From Phoenix dactylifera (Eukaryota; Streptophyta; Magnoliopsida; Arecales; Arecaceae): DNA of 64,000 nt. This document shows positions 1-13,200 of the stretch, piece by piece. How positions within the stretch are numbered: the stretch's first letter is position 1; every line of letters starts with the position of its first letter. Location of the stretch: assembly GCF_009389715.1 (NCBI RefSeq), contig NC_052399.1, positions 27,413,146 through 27,477,145 on the forward strand, given 5' to 3'. The notes under the pieces were generated by a model. It was not told the DNA's origin and did not search any database. It saw only the letters and a list, made by a program, of their open reading frames with translations. Both the position numbers and the translations under genes were made by a program.

Positions 1-1933
1 TATTCAGAAATGTTGGGCATGCTTTCTAGCTTCTTTTACAATGCCATCTACCTATTAAATTTCTTTTGTGGTATTTTTTCCCAAAATCTTTTCAGCTTCT
101 ATGCAAAGGCTCATTTTTTATAAAGCTACATTTCCTAACTCTTTTTACAATATTCCATTCAAAAGTTTTGTTTTCTTTGTTTTCCTGTTTAGCACTTTGT
201 AGAGTATCTAAGTTTCCTTTTCTTGGAGAGTCTTTTTATCTCCTAAAAACATAATTTCCTACTGGTTCAATCGTTTGGGAAATGTAAAATGAGATTGAAC
301 CATTAATAAGGAAAGAACCCATTCCTTAGCTTGAGCAACAGAAAAGAAGGTAAGACAAAGGAACTGAAAGATTAGGGTTTATATCCCCTTTTTTACTTTC
401 TTTTGATGTCAAAGTTCATGTTTTTGTAAAGCTAAAGGAGATCCTCATTTTACAGCCACATCTATATATATATGTAAGGAAATTATTATTACAAATGGGA
501 TAGATAAAGTCAATGCATGGAGGCTTGTAGTTTTATATTAGAAATTCATGCTTATTTTAGGTGGAGGCTTGTATTATATTTCTATCGAGACATTCTAACA
601 TTTAATTCCACATTTAATTACCCTAAAAATGTAATTGCTCCATAGATACTAGAGAGTGTAAATTATTGACCATGGAACCAGCTTATTTCATTAAAAATTT
701 ATTTGACATTAGAGATATTCACAAAACAAAAATTTACTTTGGTTGCTCATAACTAGGAAATATGATGAACTCAGGTTTGACAATTCAAAATAAGATGCAA
801 TAACACCTGTGGGTAAGTCATTCATCCTTTGCATGAGGCAGTATGAGTTAGTTTGTGACAGTCATCTATGTTACTGAATGACACCAATCGGCTCATGAAA
901 CAGAATGTTGAAATGAAAATGGCAAATACAAGAAACTGACATGCTTGCTGATCTCAATGTGCTTCCTGGACAGAGCATGGATGCATGATAAAAATTCTTC
1001 AGTTTTGAGAGCTTTTAAGGAACCAATCTGAATGATCTTGCTCCCTAGGTACTATTGCCCAATATTCAGCTGGTGTTTTTTTTTTGTTTTAATATAGAAT
1101 AGATGAAAGAAGGACAATAACCGACTACAACATTAATATGGACATTGTACTCTGCAGAAAATATTTGAGACTGTCACAAAACCAGTGTCTTAAATATGAC
1201 AAAAAGATGAATGAAATCAGTGCCTGGAACAACATTACCACAAAATACAGGCGTGGATGCTATATAAAACATACCAGCAATGTTTATTGCCCAATTTGCG
1301 CTGTGGAGTAATTAAATGTTAGTACGAAGAACCAGAAATAACTGATCCCCACAGTAGGCACTACTGCCATGCAAAGTCGAGAACATAGGTTGGTCAAATA
1401 AGCCTATATGCAGTTCCAACACCGGATATAGACTTGGTCTCCAACTCTCCATGGACAACTAAGACAAAAACCAAAACCATTAAAACAGTATCATCTAAAC
1501 AGCATCCTGTAAGAATTAATGCTGGAGACTTCTTAAACTCAGAATGATTTGCAAAAAAATTCAGAACAGAAAAAGAATAACAAATGCTTCAGATCAAGCT
1601 GCCACGAGAGAGGCCTCTATAGCCTCACTTTCCCACAGTGCAAACATATTTTGGCTATGAAAACTGTGAGCTGCGTGACAAAAAGCAATCTTTGTAGAAC
1701 AACATCAAGCCTGCCTCCAATTCAATTTCCACCAATTGTTCCCCCTGTTATCACAGTTCCTCCAAAAAAGGACCATTTAGAACATGACTAAACCAAAGTA
1801 ACTACAACCAATTCTCAGAAATTTACCAAAACTCAACCAGAAGATTTAGACACGTATATAAACCTTTACAAGCATCAACAGTAGCACTACTCTCAGTTTC
1901 ACAAAGAAATACTCCAAGTTTGTCAATGAGTAT
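1..1933. other. Intergenic DNA and probable 3' flank of the syntaxin gene
   Basis: No convincing coding region, tRNA or transposon ends were seen. The only open frames are short and low in complexity. The part next to 1934 should contain the 3' UTR and polyadenylation region of the minus-strand syntaxin gene, but I could not fix its end. Confidence 0.5.
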
Positions 1934-2839
1934 CTAAAAACCAGTCAAGATAGGAATCAGACAAACGATCAACACAAGCAGCACCAAGGCCCAGACGCAA
2001 TACGTGCACTTCCTATTCCTCTTCCTCAAAGCATTGGCAGAGATGAGGCTATCAGTTCCACCACCAATGTAGTCTTTGGCACGAACCACATTCTCCTCGA
2101 TGTCATTTAGCTGCTCCCCCTGCACCTCCACCATAATTGCCATGTCGAGAAAGACTTGATGCAGTTGCATCAAGCTCCTCTGCATGTCGCTCACAGCCTT
2201 TTGCCTCTCCATGATCTCCAAGTCCACTTCACCTTTCTTGTCCAATAACCCAACCTGGCTGCCACCTGAGAGCATCTTCTCTATCACCTCCTCTGATGCG
2301 GCTTCTCCTGTAGCATTGAAGTACTTCCTCTTCAGGGCTTCTTTGTGCTCGGCGAGTATCCGATCTCTTAATGACTGAAACCCATTCATCATTTCCCTGA
2401 GCTTGGTTCTCAGGCCATTGGCGACCGAAATCCTAGTCCGGTCGACGGGGCTTCCTTCGCTGAAGCGAGCCGATAAGCCACGGTTGGCAATGTTGGATTG
2501 GTCGAGAGCTTCGAGCCTCGCTTTGATGATCTTGGCCTTGCGGAGGACGGATACCACGTCGGAGTCCATCCGGTCCCTCAGCCCCCGGAGGACCTTGGCG
2601 CTGTGCGCCGACTTGGTCTCTTCGTGCAGGAGCTGCAGGTCGAGCAGGAGGCTGGAGATGTCCTCCATCGCGGATTGGATTGCTCCAATCTCTTCGAAGA
2701 AGAGGGAGAGGTTCTCTTCTTCGGCACAGCTAAGCCCTCCCGCCTCGAGGTCGAGGACCGGGTCGGCCTTCAAGTCCTTCAGCGCCTGCTTCTTGAGTTC
2801 AACATAACTCATGAAAGACTTCGTCATGAGATCATTCAT
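1934..2839 (-). CDS. SYP112: Qa-SNARE syntaxin, SYP112/KNOLLE (SYP11) group
   Basis: Plasma-membrane or cell-plate target SNARE that drives vesicle fusion; SYP11-group members act in cytokinesis. The protein is 301 residues from the start MNDLMTKSF, the conserved N-terminus of the SYP11 group. An N-terminal Habc three-helix region lies at about residues 30-150, including LRGLRDRMDSD and GLRTKLREMMNGFQ. The SNARE helix is at about 205-265; LHQVFLDMAIMVEVQGEQL carries the zero-layer Gln of the Q-G pair. A basic stop (RKRNRK) and a tail-anchor hydrophobic segment form the last ~23 residues. An in-frame ATG 14 codons upstream (2881) is rejected: those codons lack family similarity and span a likely 3' splice site. 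All coding is in one exon. Wording such as LLLDLQLLHEETKS and LRGLRDRMDSD fits SYP112 better than KNOLLE itself, judged from memory of both sequences. Confidence 0.93.
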   Translation of the reverse strand: MNDLMTKSFMSYVELKKQALKDLKADPVLDLEAGGLSCAEEENLSLFFEEIGAIQSAMEDISSLLLDLQLLHEETKSAHSAKVLRGLRDRMDSDVVSVLRKAKIIKARLEALDQSNIANRGLSARFSEGSPVDRTRISVANGLRTKLREMMNGFQSLRDRILAEHKEALKRKYFNATGEAASEEVIEKMLSGGSQVGLLDKKGEVDLEIMERQKAVSDMQRSLMQLHQVFLDMAIMVEVQGEQLNDIEENVVRAKDYIGGGTDSLISANALRKRNRKCTYCVWALVLLVLIVCLIPILTGF

Positions 2840-3560
2840 TTTCGAAACAGCTCTTGATACCCGCCCTGGAGGAATAATCATTCAAAACCGCCATGAAAAG
2901 CTGAGCATCATCTCTCAAGAAATGGACGAGCATTAATAATCCAAACGGTAAAATCAATCAGATTGTTGAAAACTTCAATAGAATCATACCCCCCAGATGG
3001 ATAAATGGATTAAATTACAGGAAAAAAAAAATCAGTACCGTCGAACCTCAGACGGCTAGATTGATAAATTTGGTAAAAGAAAATTCGCCACTAAAATCCA
3101 ACCAAATGGCCAGGTGAATCAAATTGCTGAAACAATTGAATCAAAAGAAAAAAAAAATTGAAATGATGAATGGCTTTTTACGGAGCATACCCAAAATCTC
3201 CAAATGGCTATAGTGTCTGATTTCGATAGAAGGAAAGATCAGAGGAACTCAAATAGAATACCTGAATCTGACTCCAAATTTGGGAAGAATCGTTCCGGGT
3301 AGCCCGTGTCAGCGAGAAACTATCAAGAAAAGAAGGAAAGGTTAAAGAAACCCCGAGAACAGGGATCAAAACTCAACAAGAAATAAGAAAGAGCCATGGA
3401 AACAAACCTCACTGAGAATCAAATATAAATAAAAATAACAAGAAAAACGAGGGGAATTTGAGATGATTACCTGAAGAGAGAGAAAGAGAGAGAGAGATGC
3501 GTCCTCCCAAAGATCCAAGATTTCAAAGAAACGAGTGGTTTAGGGTTCGGGTTGCGAGGA
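2840..3560 (-). other. 5' UTR exon(s) and intron(s) of the syntaxin gene
   Basis: On the minus strand a pyrimidine-rich CT leader (about 3476-3505) ends in CTTCAG followed by GTAATC, a good donor with exon end 3471. A plausible acceptor (CTCCAG then GGCGGG) puts the next exon start at 2865, 26 bases before the ATG. A second donor-like site (GATTCAG then GTATTC, near 3263) means there could be two leader introns. The transcription start is inferred from the TATA box and is not exact. Confidence 0.6.
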
Positions 3561-3583
3561 GGAAACAGAGATAAAAAGGGAAA

Positions 3584-3590
3584 CTTTATA
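3584..3590 (-). promoter_or_regulatory. TATA box of the syntaxin gene
   Basis: TATAAAG on the minus strand in an AATTATAAAGT context. It lies about 85-110 bases upstream of the CT-rich leader, a normal position for this gene. Confidence 0.5.
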
Positions 3591-3713
3591 ATTTTCCATG
3601 CTTTAGAGGGAGAGTTCGAATGGAGAGTAGCGTCCTTTGAACAAGACTGAACGAGAGGGATTTCGAAATCTTTCGGTTACGTTCTCGTTTTGGAATATGG
3701 GGAACGAAAAATA

Positions 3714-3724
3714 TAGCCGTTGGC
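3714..3724 (-). promoter_or_regulatory. MSA-like element (mitosis-specific activator)
   Basis: The minus strand reads GCCAACGGCTA. It matches the plant MSA consensus YCYAACGGYYA at every position but the first. It sits about 125 bases upstream of the TATA box. MSA elements bind three-repeat MYB (MYB3R) proteins and give G2/M expression, which suits a cytokinesis syntaxin. Confidence 0.5.
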
Positions 3725-4029
3725 CCCTCGAGTATATGCTTCCTATTCGCCGTGCGATGCGCATAGCGGGCAGGGGAGATCAGGGATGGGCGCGAAGGAT
3801 TTTGGAATTCTAGCCAATTATCGGCGTTTGGCTGCCGAGTTTCGGACAAGATATTCGCTTCCTTAATCAGGACTAGCCTGGTAACTTGAGTGCTGTTTTT
3901 TCTCTAGGTTTATGTCGAGCATTCATGATAAAGTATGGTTCCATCATGGTAAACCAAGTGATGAACCAATTGCCCTCCTGGAAATTAGGTACGTGTTTAG
4001 GGGTCATTTTTTAGAACATCTTCCTGTTT

Positions 4030-4485
4030 CCACAGTGTCCAGGTATATGAATACCGTTCTAATTATCACATTTTGCATTAATACTCTTCTAAAATTAACA
4101 TTGCATGCATATACTCGTAAAACATTTATTTTCTATTCTATCTTTTTTTTAATCTATATTTTTGTATATGTATCCGTACCATCTAACGCAGTTAAAAAAT
4201 TAACGGTTTCAAATTAAAATGACTAAAATATTCTTAATGGATATATGTGCAAAAAGAAACATTTATAAGACGATCACGATGGAGGACAAAAAAATAATTT
4301 TAAAATTTTATTTATTTTTAATTAAAATAAATATAGTTTTTATTAATAGTGTTAGAATAACCGTTATATATGGGGTATTTGTGCAAAAATAATTTTTTAT
4401 GAGGGTACAAAAATAAATATAAATTTTAAAACGGTATTCATACAAATTTTAAATTTTAGAAGAGTATTCATGCAAAAAATCCAGT
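4030..4485. repeat. Imperfect inverted-repeat element (MITE-like)
   Basis: The left side carries TGCATTAATACTCTTCTAAA (around 4075-4095). The reverse complement recurs on the right as AATTTTAGAAGAGTATTCAT (around 4453-4472). A GAATACCG motif flanks both arms. This looks like a decayed palindromic element. No clear target duplication was found. Confidence 0.4.
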
Positions 4486-7390
4486 TGTATAAAACAATTT
4501 GTATGTTTAGTTGCAAAGGTCCGCCATTGAAACCCTCATCTAGGGATTACCTGCATGACAAAGTATAGCTTTTGAGTACAATCATGTAAGGCTTCTTCGT
4601 AAATTAGCCTTTATAGTCATGCTAATCTTGAGGACGCTAATTAATTGGTAAAGTCATTGGGGGTTAGTTTTGATTGTATGCATAAGAAAAGGAGACTGAC
4701 TTCTTACAAGTTGTAGTTTGTTGTAATGGGTACTTGAATAGACTTATGCTTAGATTTTTTCTATTGCTTTTAGTCTTTAGGGAGCATTGTGCTTCCCTTT
4801 TGTTTCCTCCTTTTTGCACCTGAATACAGCAAAGATGATGGGATTCCCTCTTGGTTAGTCAGAAAAAGAGCCATGTATCAGCAATTAAAGACAATTAAAA
4901 CACGAGTGCAGTTTACAGAAGGTAGGAATATCAAGTAGCCCCTAAATCTCATCCTATATTAAATTGTTGGAAATTTGTTTGCACATAAAATCACCTTTAA
5001 GAGGTTTAGCCCCTACAAATGTTAAAAAAAAAAAAAATGAAATAGGCTAAGATATTCTAAGATTTTGGTTGATACAATAGGTATCAAAATATCAGCTAGT
5101 AATATAAAAAAAGATAAATATAAATTTTATGCTTTAATTGTAACTTTTAGTAATAAAAATTAATTAAAGAATAGGAAGATTAAAAATTTTAGCCGATATA
5201 TTTAGAATATATCCATTGATGTTGCAAGATATATTGGTTTATGTTGTCTAAGTAATTGATAAGGACCAACATAATGCATTTCTTATCTATATGCAAAATA
5301 TTAATATCTAATGATTAAAGGTCTGGCTACTCTGATAACTATTTCTCTACACCTAGAATCACAACTGTAAGAACTCTTCTTGTCATTGCTTTCATTCATA
5401 AACTAATTATTCGTCAAATAGATATCAACTATATAAGACAACATAAAAAGAAAAATATAATACCCTTCGAATATGTTAAGTTATAGAAAAACTTGGTAGA
5501 TAATTTAAACAAGAATTTATTTAGGAGCAGGAATCCTGGAGTCGGTTGATGGGGCTTAAGCCAACCAGTTGGTCACTAACACTGAATACCCAATATTTAT
5601 AACCAAAAATCATATGAAAGAGGTTCAATATGGTAGAAACAAAGCTGACTGGGGATTTCCGAGCATATCTTTTAGAGAACAATCTCCTCCCATCATTATG
5701 GTGGGTACTCATATTAGAGACAAGATAAACTAAATATTGAGTTATACTCTTAAAGAGTCCAAGGCAAAGTTTGTAGTGTACACTCATGTGAGAACTATTA
5801 TAAAAGCTGTGATTAGGAGTTTGGACTAGCCTTGATAAATTTTTATGAAAAATAAAGATATTAAACACAAGACCTTTAATATGTGTTTACCATATAAAGA
5901 GCCAATTAATTCGTATTGTGTGTGTTATATATAAAATTTTGAGAGAAAAACCTAGTTCAAGATCTAATCCACTACGACTTCTTTTGATGGATATAATTCA
6001 TAATACTAAGCAGGGTTCAAGTCTATTGTATAGTATAAGTTGTCTTGTGCTTCTATTATATGATTTTAGTAGCTTTAAAAATTTGAACCTTTTATGAAGA
6101 ATTGTTAGAAAATTTTAGAATAAATTACAAAAATCTCCTTAAAGTTATATTTATTACATTCACACTCAAAAGTTTGTAAAACCTACATTTACACATAGTT
6201 AAATAAATGGTATTAGTGATTTCGTTTACCTCATATAAAAAGTCAAAATTGCCCTGGAGTGATGAGTAAATTACAAAAAAAATCATGAGATTAAAGATAA
6301 ATTATACTTACATTCAATAGTTTGAAAAACCTATGCTTATTCTCCTGAGGTTTATTTTTATCCAATACTTTAACCCATAACTTAATGGAATATTAACCAA
6401 ATTGTTAACTTAAATAGGATCTAAATATCATATCAAAACAAATTAGAAAATGATCAAATTAGTCTTAAGTAATATAACATCTATCCAAGGACGAGTCATG
6501 AGGCACCTTGGGTTTGGAGCTTGATATTGATGAATCATCAGAAAAAAGCTATATACTAAGAAAAAAGTAGTCTAGATCTCTCAAACAAGTGGATTCCTCT
6601 AAAATTTTTTGTTGTAGAAAATTAGTATCAAGAGTTTTGTTGTTTGAGCTCGCCTGTTCATGGTCCAAGCCAGGCCATAGAATCGCAAGTGAAGTACACT
6701 CTAAGAAAAAGAGTTCTCACGCACGTACTAATTTGGATCCTTTTGATAATATTGATAATAGGCTGCTAGAGTTATCATAATTCTATATGTAGACATAGAA
6801 ACTTCATCCACAGCGACAATGTTAAGATGTCATGTCTATGGTATTGGACAAGTAGAACTCGAAATTAGTAAACGATAGATCGGCATCCCCAATTTTCATG
6901 ATGTGGTGGGTAGAAAAGCGTAAAAAAGAATGCTCGTTGTCAAATATTGGTCGAAAAGTTTATTGTATAGTTATGTTGGTCATTTTAAAAGTTTAATTTT
7001 TTGGGTGCAATTTTTAGCAAATTAGCATAATTTCTAAAACAATTTCCAACACAGAGTACTTAAGGGAAAAGGTGTTGGGCCACTCCTCATTCACAAGCAA
7101 ACATATAAACAAAAAGAAAAGAAAACATTATATCCATCATACACAGTTAATTCATCTTCAATAACAGAGCCAGCCACTTCAATAAGGTGATAAAATAGAC
7201 ATAAAAGGATAACCAAAATGGAACTTACCATAAAGTAACAACTAAACATGCCTAATATATATAAGTCTGATAAACACAAAACATGAACAAGTCAATAAAA
7301 GTCACCAATCCATAATATAAAGTACTATTGTTTGGATGACCAAGGTAATATGATTATAGTATTATTCAAGTCTTCTGAGCAAATCCCTTC
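4486..7390. other. Intergenic DNA with repeat remnants
   Basis: No gene was recognised. Around 6115-6440 two related blocks occur in tandem (GTAAATTACAAAAA... followed by ACATTCAATAGTTTG-like text), which look like part of a dispersed repeat. Short frames at 5521-5868 (minus) and 6589-6780 (plus) resemble no family I know. Confidence 0.4.
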
Positions 7391-8793
7391 CTAGGCCTTG
7401 GGCATGGGTGTTCCCTTCACAACTGTGACAGGGCAAGTGGCATTGGACACCACATAGCTGCTCACACTTCCAAGCAACAGCCTGCATCCAAGTGCCACTA
7501 TAACCTTTTAGAATAGATGCTTCTTTTTAATACAAGATAGTCAAATAAAAGAAATGAGTGGTTATTACTCAAAAAAAAAGAAGAAAGAATGAATGGCAAA
7601 TTAAGATAGACCTTTTAAAGCTTCCTAAGCCCCTGCTTCCAACTACAAGTGAGTCTAGTTTTAGATCCTCCACTGCATCACAGAGCTTCTCCCTTGGATC
7701 ACCCCAATAAATCTTGGAGACCACTTTCACCTGTTTCCAATCAACAAATGGCATCACCAGTTTCTAAATAAATAAATAAATAAATAAAAAGCATAGACCA
7801 AACACATGGATTTAGGAACAATAATTGCATTTCAAGTCTATGATCGACACCGTATTTAGCTAGCAATCAGTCTGTTCGATTATCTGTAACTATGAGTTGC
7901 TCGAAAATTTTCGAATGTTCTTTAATTTTATACCCAATTTAATGACTCTGAACCAAGTTTTGTGTTTCTTGATTCTAACTAAATTCACATGGTATTAAAG
8001 TCCTACTACTTTTGCTATAAAATAAAATAAAAATGTTTGATCAGCCTGAAATTTCTTCTGTCTATAGCGAATGACTGCTAAGTAGGCACATAGCCTCACC
8101 CCTCACATTTTCTGATTGTCTATAAAAGTTTTATAAAACAATAATTTCTTCCAGTCTTGCCATAAACTATTATTTTCTATAGGCATATGTTGGATAAGAT
8201 ATCCACCAAAGGACTATGGTCATCCGAGATGAAACCTACAGTGTTCCGATTTCAGCCCTGATCCAATCTGATGAAATTGTTTGGTTTCATCTTACCCAAC
8301 CTAATTTTTAAGAGAGTCGGAATGGATCTAAAACTTAAAACCCAATCTGATCCAACCTGACCCATTAGCAGCCAATTCTAAGACAGTAAAAGAAGAAGAG
8401 ATGCAAGCCATTACCTGCTTAGTCTTGGATGCAGTGTCCAGGATATCCAACACCTCCCTATCCGGATTGATCCCATATTGCTTTGATAAGTTCATCTCTC
8501 TGAACTCCTCAAGAGGAATCAAGGCTGCAACAGTTTTAAGATATACGTTAGGAACACCCACAAGAGCTTCCAAGCTTAGAAGCTTAGACTTCGAGCAGAA
8601 GAAGTTGATGGCACAGACGTGATCCTGTGTCCTCCCACAGCTTCTTCTGCGCATGATCAGACTTGCCGGACTGCACATGGATCAACACGATGCGATCGCC
8701 GCCGTCCACCAAGTTATCGACGGCCCACCGGACCGCCACTTTGCTCGATGCCGAGTAGTCCATGCCGATGCCCACCGTCCGATTTCCTCCCAT
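7391..8793 (-). CDS. Universal stress protein (USP-A-like), four exons
   Basis: Small cytosolic nucleotide-binding stress protein, resembling Arabidopsis At3g53990. Exons on the minus strand are 8793-8619, 8524-8415, 7730-7612 and 7481-7391, with GT/AG introns (GTCTGT, GTAATG and GTCTAT donors). The total is 495 nt, or 164 residues plus stop. Splicing rejoins [13 protein letters not shown] across intron 1 and SFKR|LLLGS across intron 3, so the phases are right. The N-terminus [18 protein letters not shown] has the USP first strand and Asp. The ATP-binding signature G-x2-G-x9-G-S is intact as [15 protein letters not shown], followed by [16 protein letters not shown]. The size is normal for the single-domain plant family. 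Biochemical role beyond ATP binding is not shown by the sequence. Confidence 0.92.
7763..7791. repeat. (TAAA)n microsatellite in USP intron 2
   Basis: About seven TAAA/AAAT units lie inside the 684-base second intron of the USP gene. Confidence 0.8.
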
Positions 8794-10200
8794 CCCTTCT
8801 CAAAGTCTCCCTCCAAGTTTCTTCTACCTTGGAAACAAATGAAGTAAAGAGGTACTTAAGAACACCAAAAGGAATATGCTGCTATATTTTGGGCGTCTTG
8901 AGTCCCAAGGCAATGAGGGAATAGGAGACCCTCTTGGTTCTCATATCCACTTTTAACTTATTCCATGTTGGCTTTATTCGATAAGGTCGTCGCAATCCTG
9001 GTTAATTATGACAGGTGGGATACCATAACCTTACTCTAGAAGGCGCTGCATATTACTGGAAACTGCTGGGGATTGTTGATTGATTACTTTGGATTCTGGT
9101 TGGACAAAGACAGGAGTTAAGAATAACCGCTTTTGTAATGGGGACAAATCTATGGGCTGCTCTGGTTTTCTTGGCGGAAAGAGCATAGAATATGTTACAA
9201 GTTGAACCACTCAATGGGTCAACTACTGACTTGGAAGAAGGCTTAGAAGGCTTAAGACTTGATCAATTGGAGTTGTCAAACTTTGTGAAGACTAATGACA
9301 CAGAAAATGCTGAAAGTTATCCATCCAGTCACTGTCCAGTGACTGGTCTTATGTACGAGTTGATGATGATCAGTTGAACAGTACCTAATCTATCTTCTAT
9401 ATATTGTATGTGTTTCATGGTTGTGTGAAGAATTTCTCTTTAGAACCAATGGATGAACTAATGTTTCATTAGGAGGAACAGACATTATTATTATTATTGT
9501 AATGATTAAAGGATTAAGAAGGCTCCTTTAAAGTTGCTTTAGAAGGCTTCTTTAAGTAATAAAAGCTGGGCTTTATTTGTTTTCTTATGGAGAACCAGAG
9601 GAAGGAGACAACCACTTGGCCTCTGAGAGCCTGGCCTGTCCTTTGGACGGGCCTGGACAAACACTTTTAGCCCGCTGGATTAGACTGGGCTCAAATTGTC
9701 TTGGTCGATAAAGTTTGGGCTGGGTCAGGCTTGTTCAAACTGGGCTTGGAAGTGGCCCAAGTCACACATGATTCAACCAGTTTGCTGCTGCTGCTGCCGC
9801 CGCCGCATAGGGAGTATTAACAGGGAGACAATATGTTGCTGATGTTTATTGGTTAAAAGTTGTTTTACGTAGACACACATACGTGTATCCATTTGTGCTT
9901 GACATTTGCTTTAAAAAAAAAAATTTACAAAGAAGCTATACCAACCAATCAAATCTTTTACACATTGCGAGTTGCAAACTCTATAGACTGGCTCAAGTCC
10001 AATCCCTTTGTGCTAAAAGAAAAGTGAAAATTTAATAATATTTTTTTTTTAAAAAAAGGTTGTATGGGTGGATTGAGAGAGATAGAGAAGACGAGTAATT
10101 CAACTATATTCCATACATGGAACGAAAAATCCTTTGAATGGAGAAACACAAAATGGATCTGATTTTTCTCTTCCTTTTTTTTTTTTTTAACATGGAGATG
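8794..10200. other. USP upstream region and intergenic DNA
   Basis: The first few hundred bases should include the USP promoter, though no clear TATA box was found. About 9620-9770 has GGGCCTGG/GGGCTGGG/GGGCTTGG text typical of dispersed plant repeats. A CTG/CCG trinucleotide run (GCTGCTGCTGCTGCCGCCGCCG) lies near 9783-9806. No gene was recognised. Confidence 0.4.
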
Positions 10201-10223
10201 AGATGAAGGGTAATTGAGTGGAT

Positions 10224-10275
10224 GATATATATATATATCTATATATATATATATATATATAGATATATATATATA
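10224..10275. repeat. (AT)n microsatellite
   Basis: An interrupted run of AT dinucleotides, about 50 bases long. Confidence 0.85.
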
Positions 10276-13200
10276 AAATATTTAGAATTTAATTCTAGGG
10301 ATAAAAGGTGGATTTTTTTGTCCTATTTCATGTAAGAAAATTTAAAGAATTTATTAATAGTCCAGATGAAGAAAAAAAAATCTCCAGATTGGTTGACATG
10401 ATAAAAACAAATAACAAAAATATAGAAATTACAAATTTACTGCTTATAAAAAATAAACAATGAAATATCTATTAATTCAAATATATATCTTATGAATATG
10501 CATATGGGACAAAAAATCTGATAAATTATACTGGAAAACTAAGAAATGATTAACATTTGTAGGTGATTTTTTTTGGATCTATATAGATCTACGAAAATAG
10601 ATTTAAAAAGATTGGAAAAAAATAAAATAAATAGAGAAGAATATGACAACTGCCTCAATATTCTAAGAGTCAATAGGAGGCTATGTTATCATAGCAAACT
10701 ATATAAATTACCTTTAGTAATCTCAATTTATTATTTATGGATCTTTCAAAAACACTTGTATTAGAAGGAAAAGAAGAGTACAAATATTGAATCTTTTGAT
10801 CTAGATAAGATCTGATAATAATATTTTTTATCTTAACTATATCTTAAATTTAAAATTTTAATAGATACATGGTTTAAGAAGTTAGAATACCGGGCAATTA
10901 GTTATTTAATTTATCCTTTCCATTGACATCCCGTTGGATCTGTCCATGCTTTGTTTGCATATAATGGAGAGAAGAGAAAAGAAGGGAAAATGGATGAGAG
11001 AAAGTAATAGAAGAGAAGAAAATTGAAAATAACTTTCTCTTGTTTGGATGTAAGAGAGGAAAGCTAAGAAATTTATTTGAACCAATTGGTTTAGTGATGA
11101 ATGAGTGATAAAAATACTTATTATGAGTATCCGGTATTCTTCTTTGAGTTTCTTCCCTTTTGAAGAGAAAAATTGTAACTTTGGAGGGAACTAACTTCTA
11201 TATGTTTATCTATTTTTCTCTCCACTTCTCTTATTTTTCTAACTAAACGGAGAAATTTGACTTTTTTACTCATTTTCTTTTCTCTTGTCTCTAGTTTTCT
11301 CAATCAAAATAGTAGTGTCATGGAGCATTACTTTATAATACTAACATAAAAATAAAATTAACTTTTGAAGAATTTTAATTAGCTAAAAAGTTAATCTTGA
11401 TCTTTTAGGGTTAAAATGTTAGATATCTTAGAGGCTAGAAAGGTATTGAAGTAATATTATAAAATATTCATTCAAATTCAACAATTGAGTAATTTTTTCG
11501 AGTACAGTCCTTATTTTCTAGAATAAGAGTGAAGGCATACACACATCCTATAGGCCTCATGGGAGATGCTAGAGTTTACTTTTGCATGTCCTCTAGAAAA
11601 GTCACATCCATCCATACTACAGCTTGATGCATGATCCAAGACTTGTCATTACACTATTATGATGTTATTAAAACAAACAATAACGTACTATTTCAATATA
11701 TATTGGCCATGACCATTATCATTATCACCATCATCATTGCTTATGATTATTATTATCCAAAGCGTATCGTATGAATATGTTCTTCCATATTTTTTCCTAG
11801 CATGATAAATATATCACCCTATTTCAAGTCATTGATTGTACTGTAAATGTTTTCCATCTCCTTTTTTCTTTTTTCTTCATTTTGGCTTGTGTAAAATGTA
11901 ACTTGAGTTAATTTAATAGGCTTAATCAAGTAGCTCGACAAGTAGGCCAAAACCAACTTGTTTATCTACTTACGTTATGAACTTAGTTTTTCCTTTTCAG
12001 CAAAATTTCCAACACTAACTTTATTAAAAATAAGATGGGTACGAAAAAAAACAAAAATAGACAAAAAAAAGGAACATAGGAATAAATAAAACAAGTAAAA
12101 AAGGAAAAACAAAGGCAGTCCAATCGGTTCAACAATTTCATGCAATATCATAATGCTAAACTCATATAGTAAGTAGGATAGCTAGCCCTCTCTATTGTTC
12201 ATAAAGATGTGAAAACTGTGTGGCAACCATATGCATCATGTGATTTGCATTGTCACTTTATTTTCTACTCCTCATCACTACCTTGGTGCCTCCCCATGTT
12301 GTAGCCATGGTGCTCCACATGCACCTCCATGCATTTGTACGTAGTTTCTAATCGATATCTTCATTTGTGTCTCCTTACCATATCCTATACTAGCCTCCTC
12401 TAATTGCCTTGCTTTTGTACCGGAACTGCCTCGTGTATTCAAAATTTTAAAAATAAAATACGATATCTGATACTCACACTACATTGTCCCCTATGCACCT
12501 AGATTCTACATTGCCCATTCCATTTTCACCTTCATAGTGCACCATCCTAGTGCCTCTTGCATCACGCGTCAAATCGCATTACTTAATTACTCAATTACCT
12601 CCATGCTTCTGCATGTACCTCCTCGCGGACATCTCCACTAGTTCCTTCTCATGTACCATGCTTTAGCCTTCTTGAATTGCTTTTTTATCACGTCTCAGCA
12701 TTTTCACAAATGACTCCTTATTGTACTGACTCATCCATCACTTTATTATTGACTCTGGCATCATCTTATTTTTCCTCCTTTGTTGTATTATCTCCATCAC
12801 CTTCTCACATGTCTTTAGGATCCGCTCAATTGCTATTCGAGTGAGGTTCTTTAGCTTCAACAACATCTCACGAGCTTGCCTCCTATATTGTTCAACAGTG
12901 GTTTCTATTCTATGCTCGGCCTATCACTACTGAGCTTTATTGCTCCGACCACCAGGCATTTCTCTTATTGACATCACTACGAGCCTCCTTATCTTCCTAT
13001 CCACCTTCAAATATGCCAAGTTCACCACAAACACTCTACCGCCATAACTTCTTTGATTTGATTGAAGAGAAGGAAGAATTCCTTCAACTCAATTAATTCG
13101 AATCTCCCAAAGAATTTACAAAAAGATGAAAAAATTGGTGAAACTAGGGTTAACGTTCCTTTTCTTTCTTTGATGATTAATAAATTGAGATGGATAGCCT

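Noticed and set aside
2184..2857. Plus-strand open frames of 64-134 codons
   Set aside because: They lie opposite the syntaxin coding exon and are antisense shadows of it.
5996..6030. GGTTCAAGTCT, B-box-like, as a possible SINE or tRNA
   Set aside because: No A box, cloverleaf or flanking duplication.
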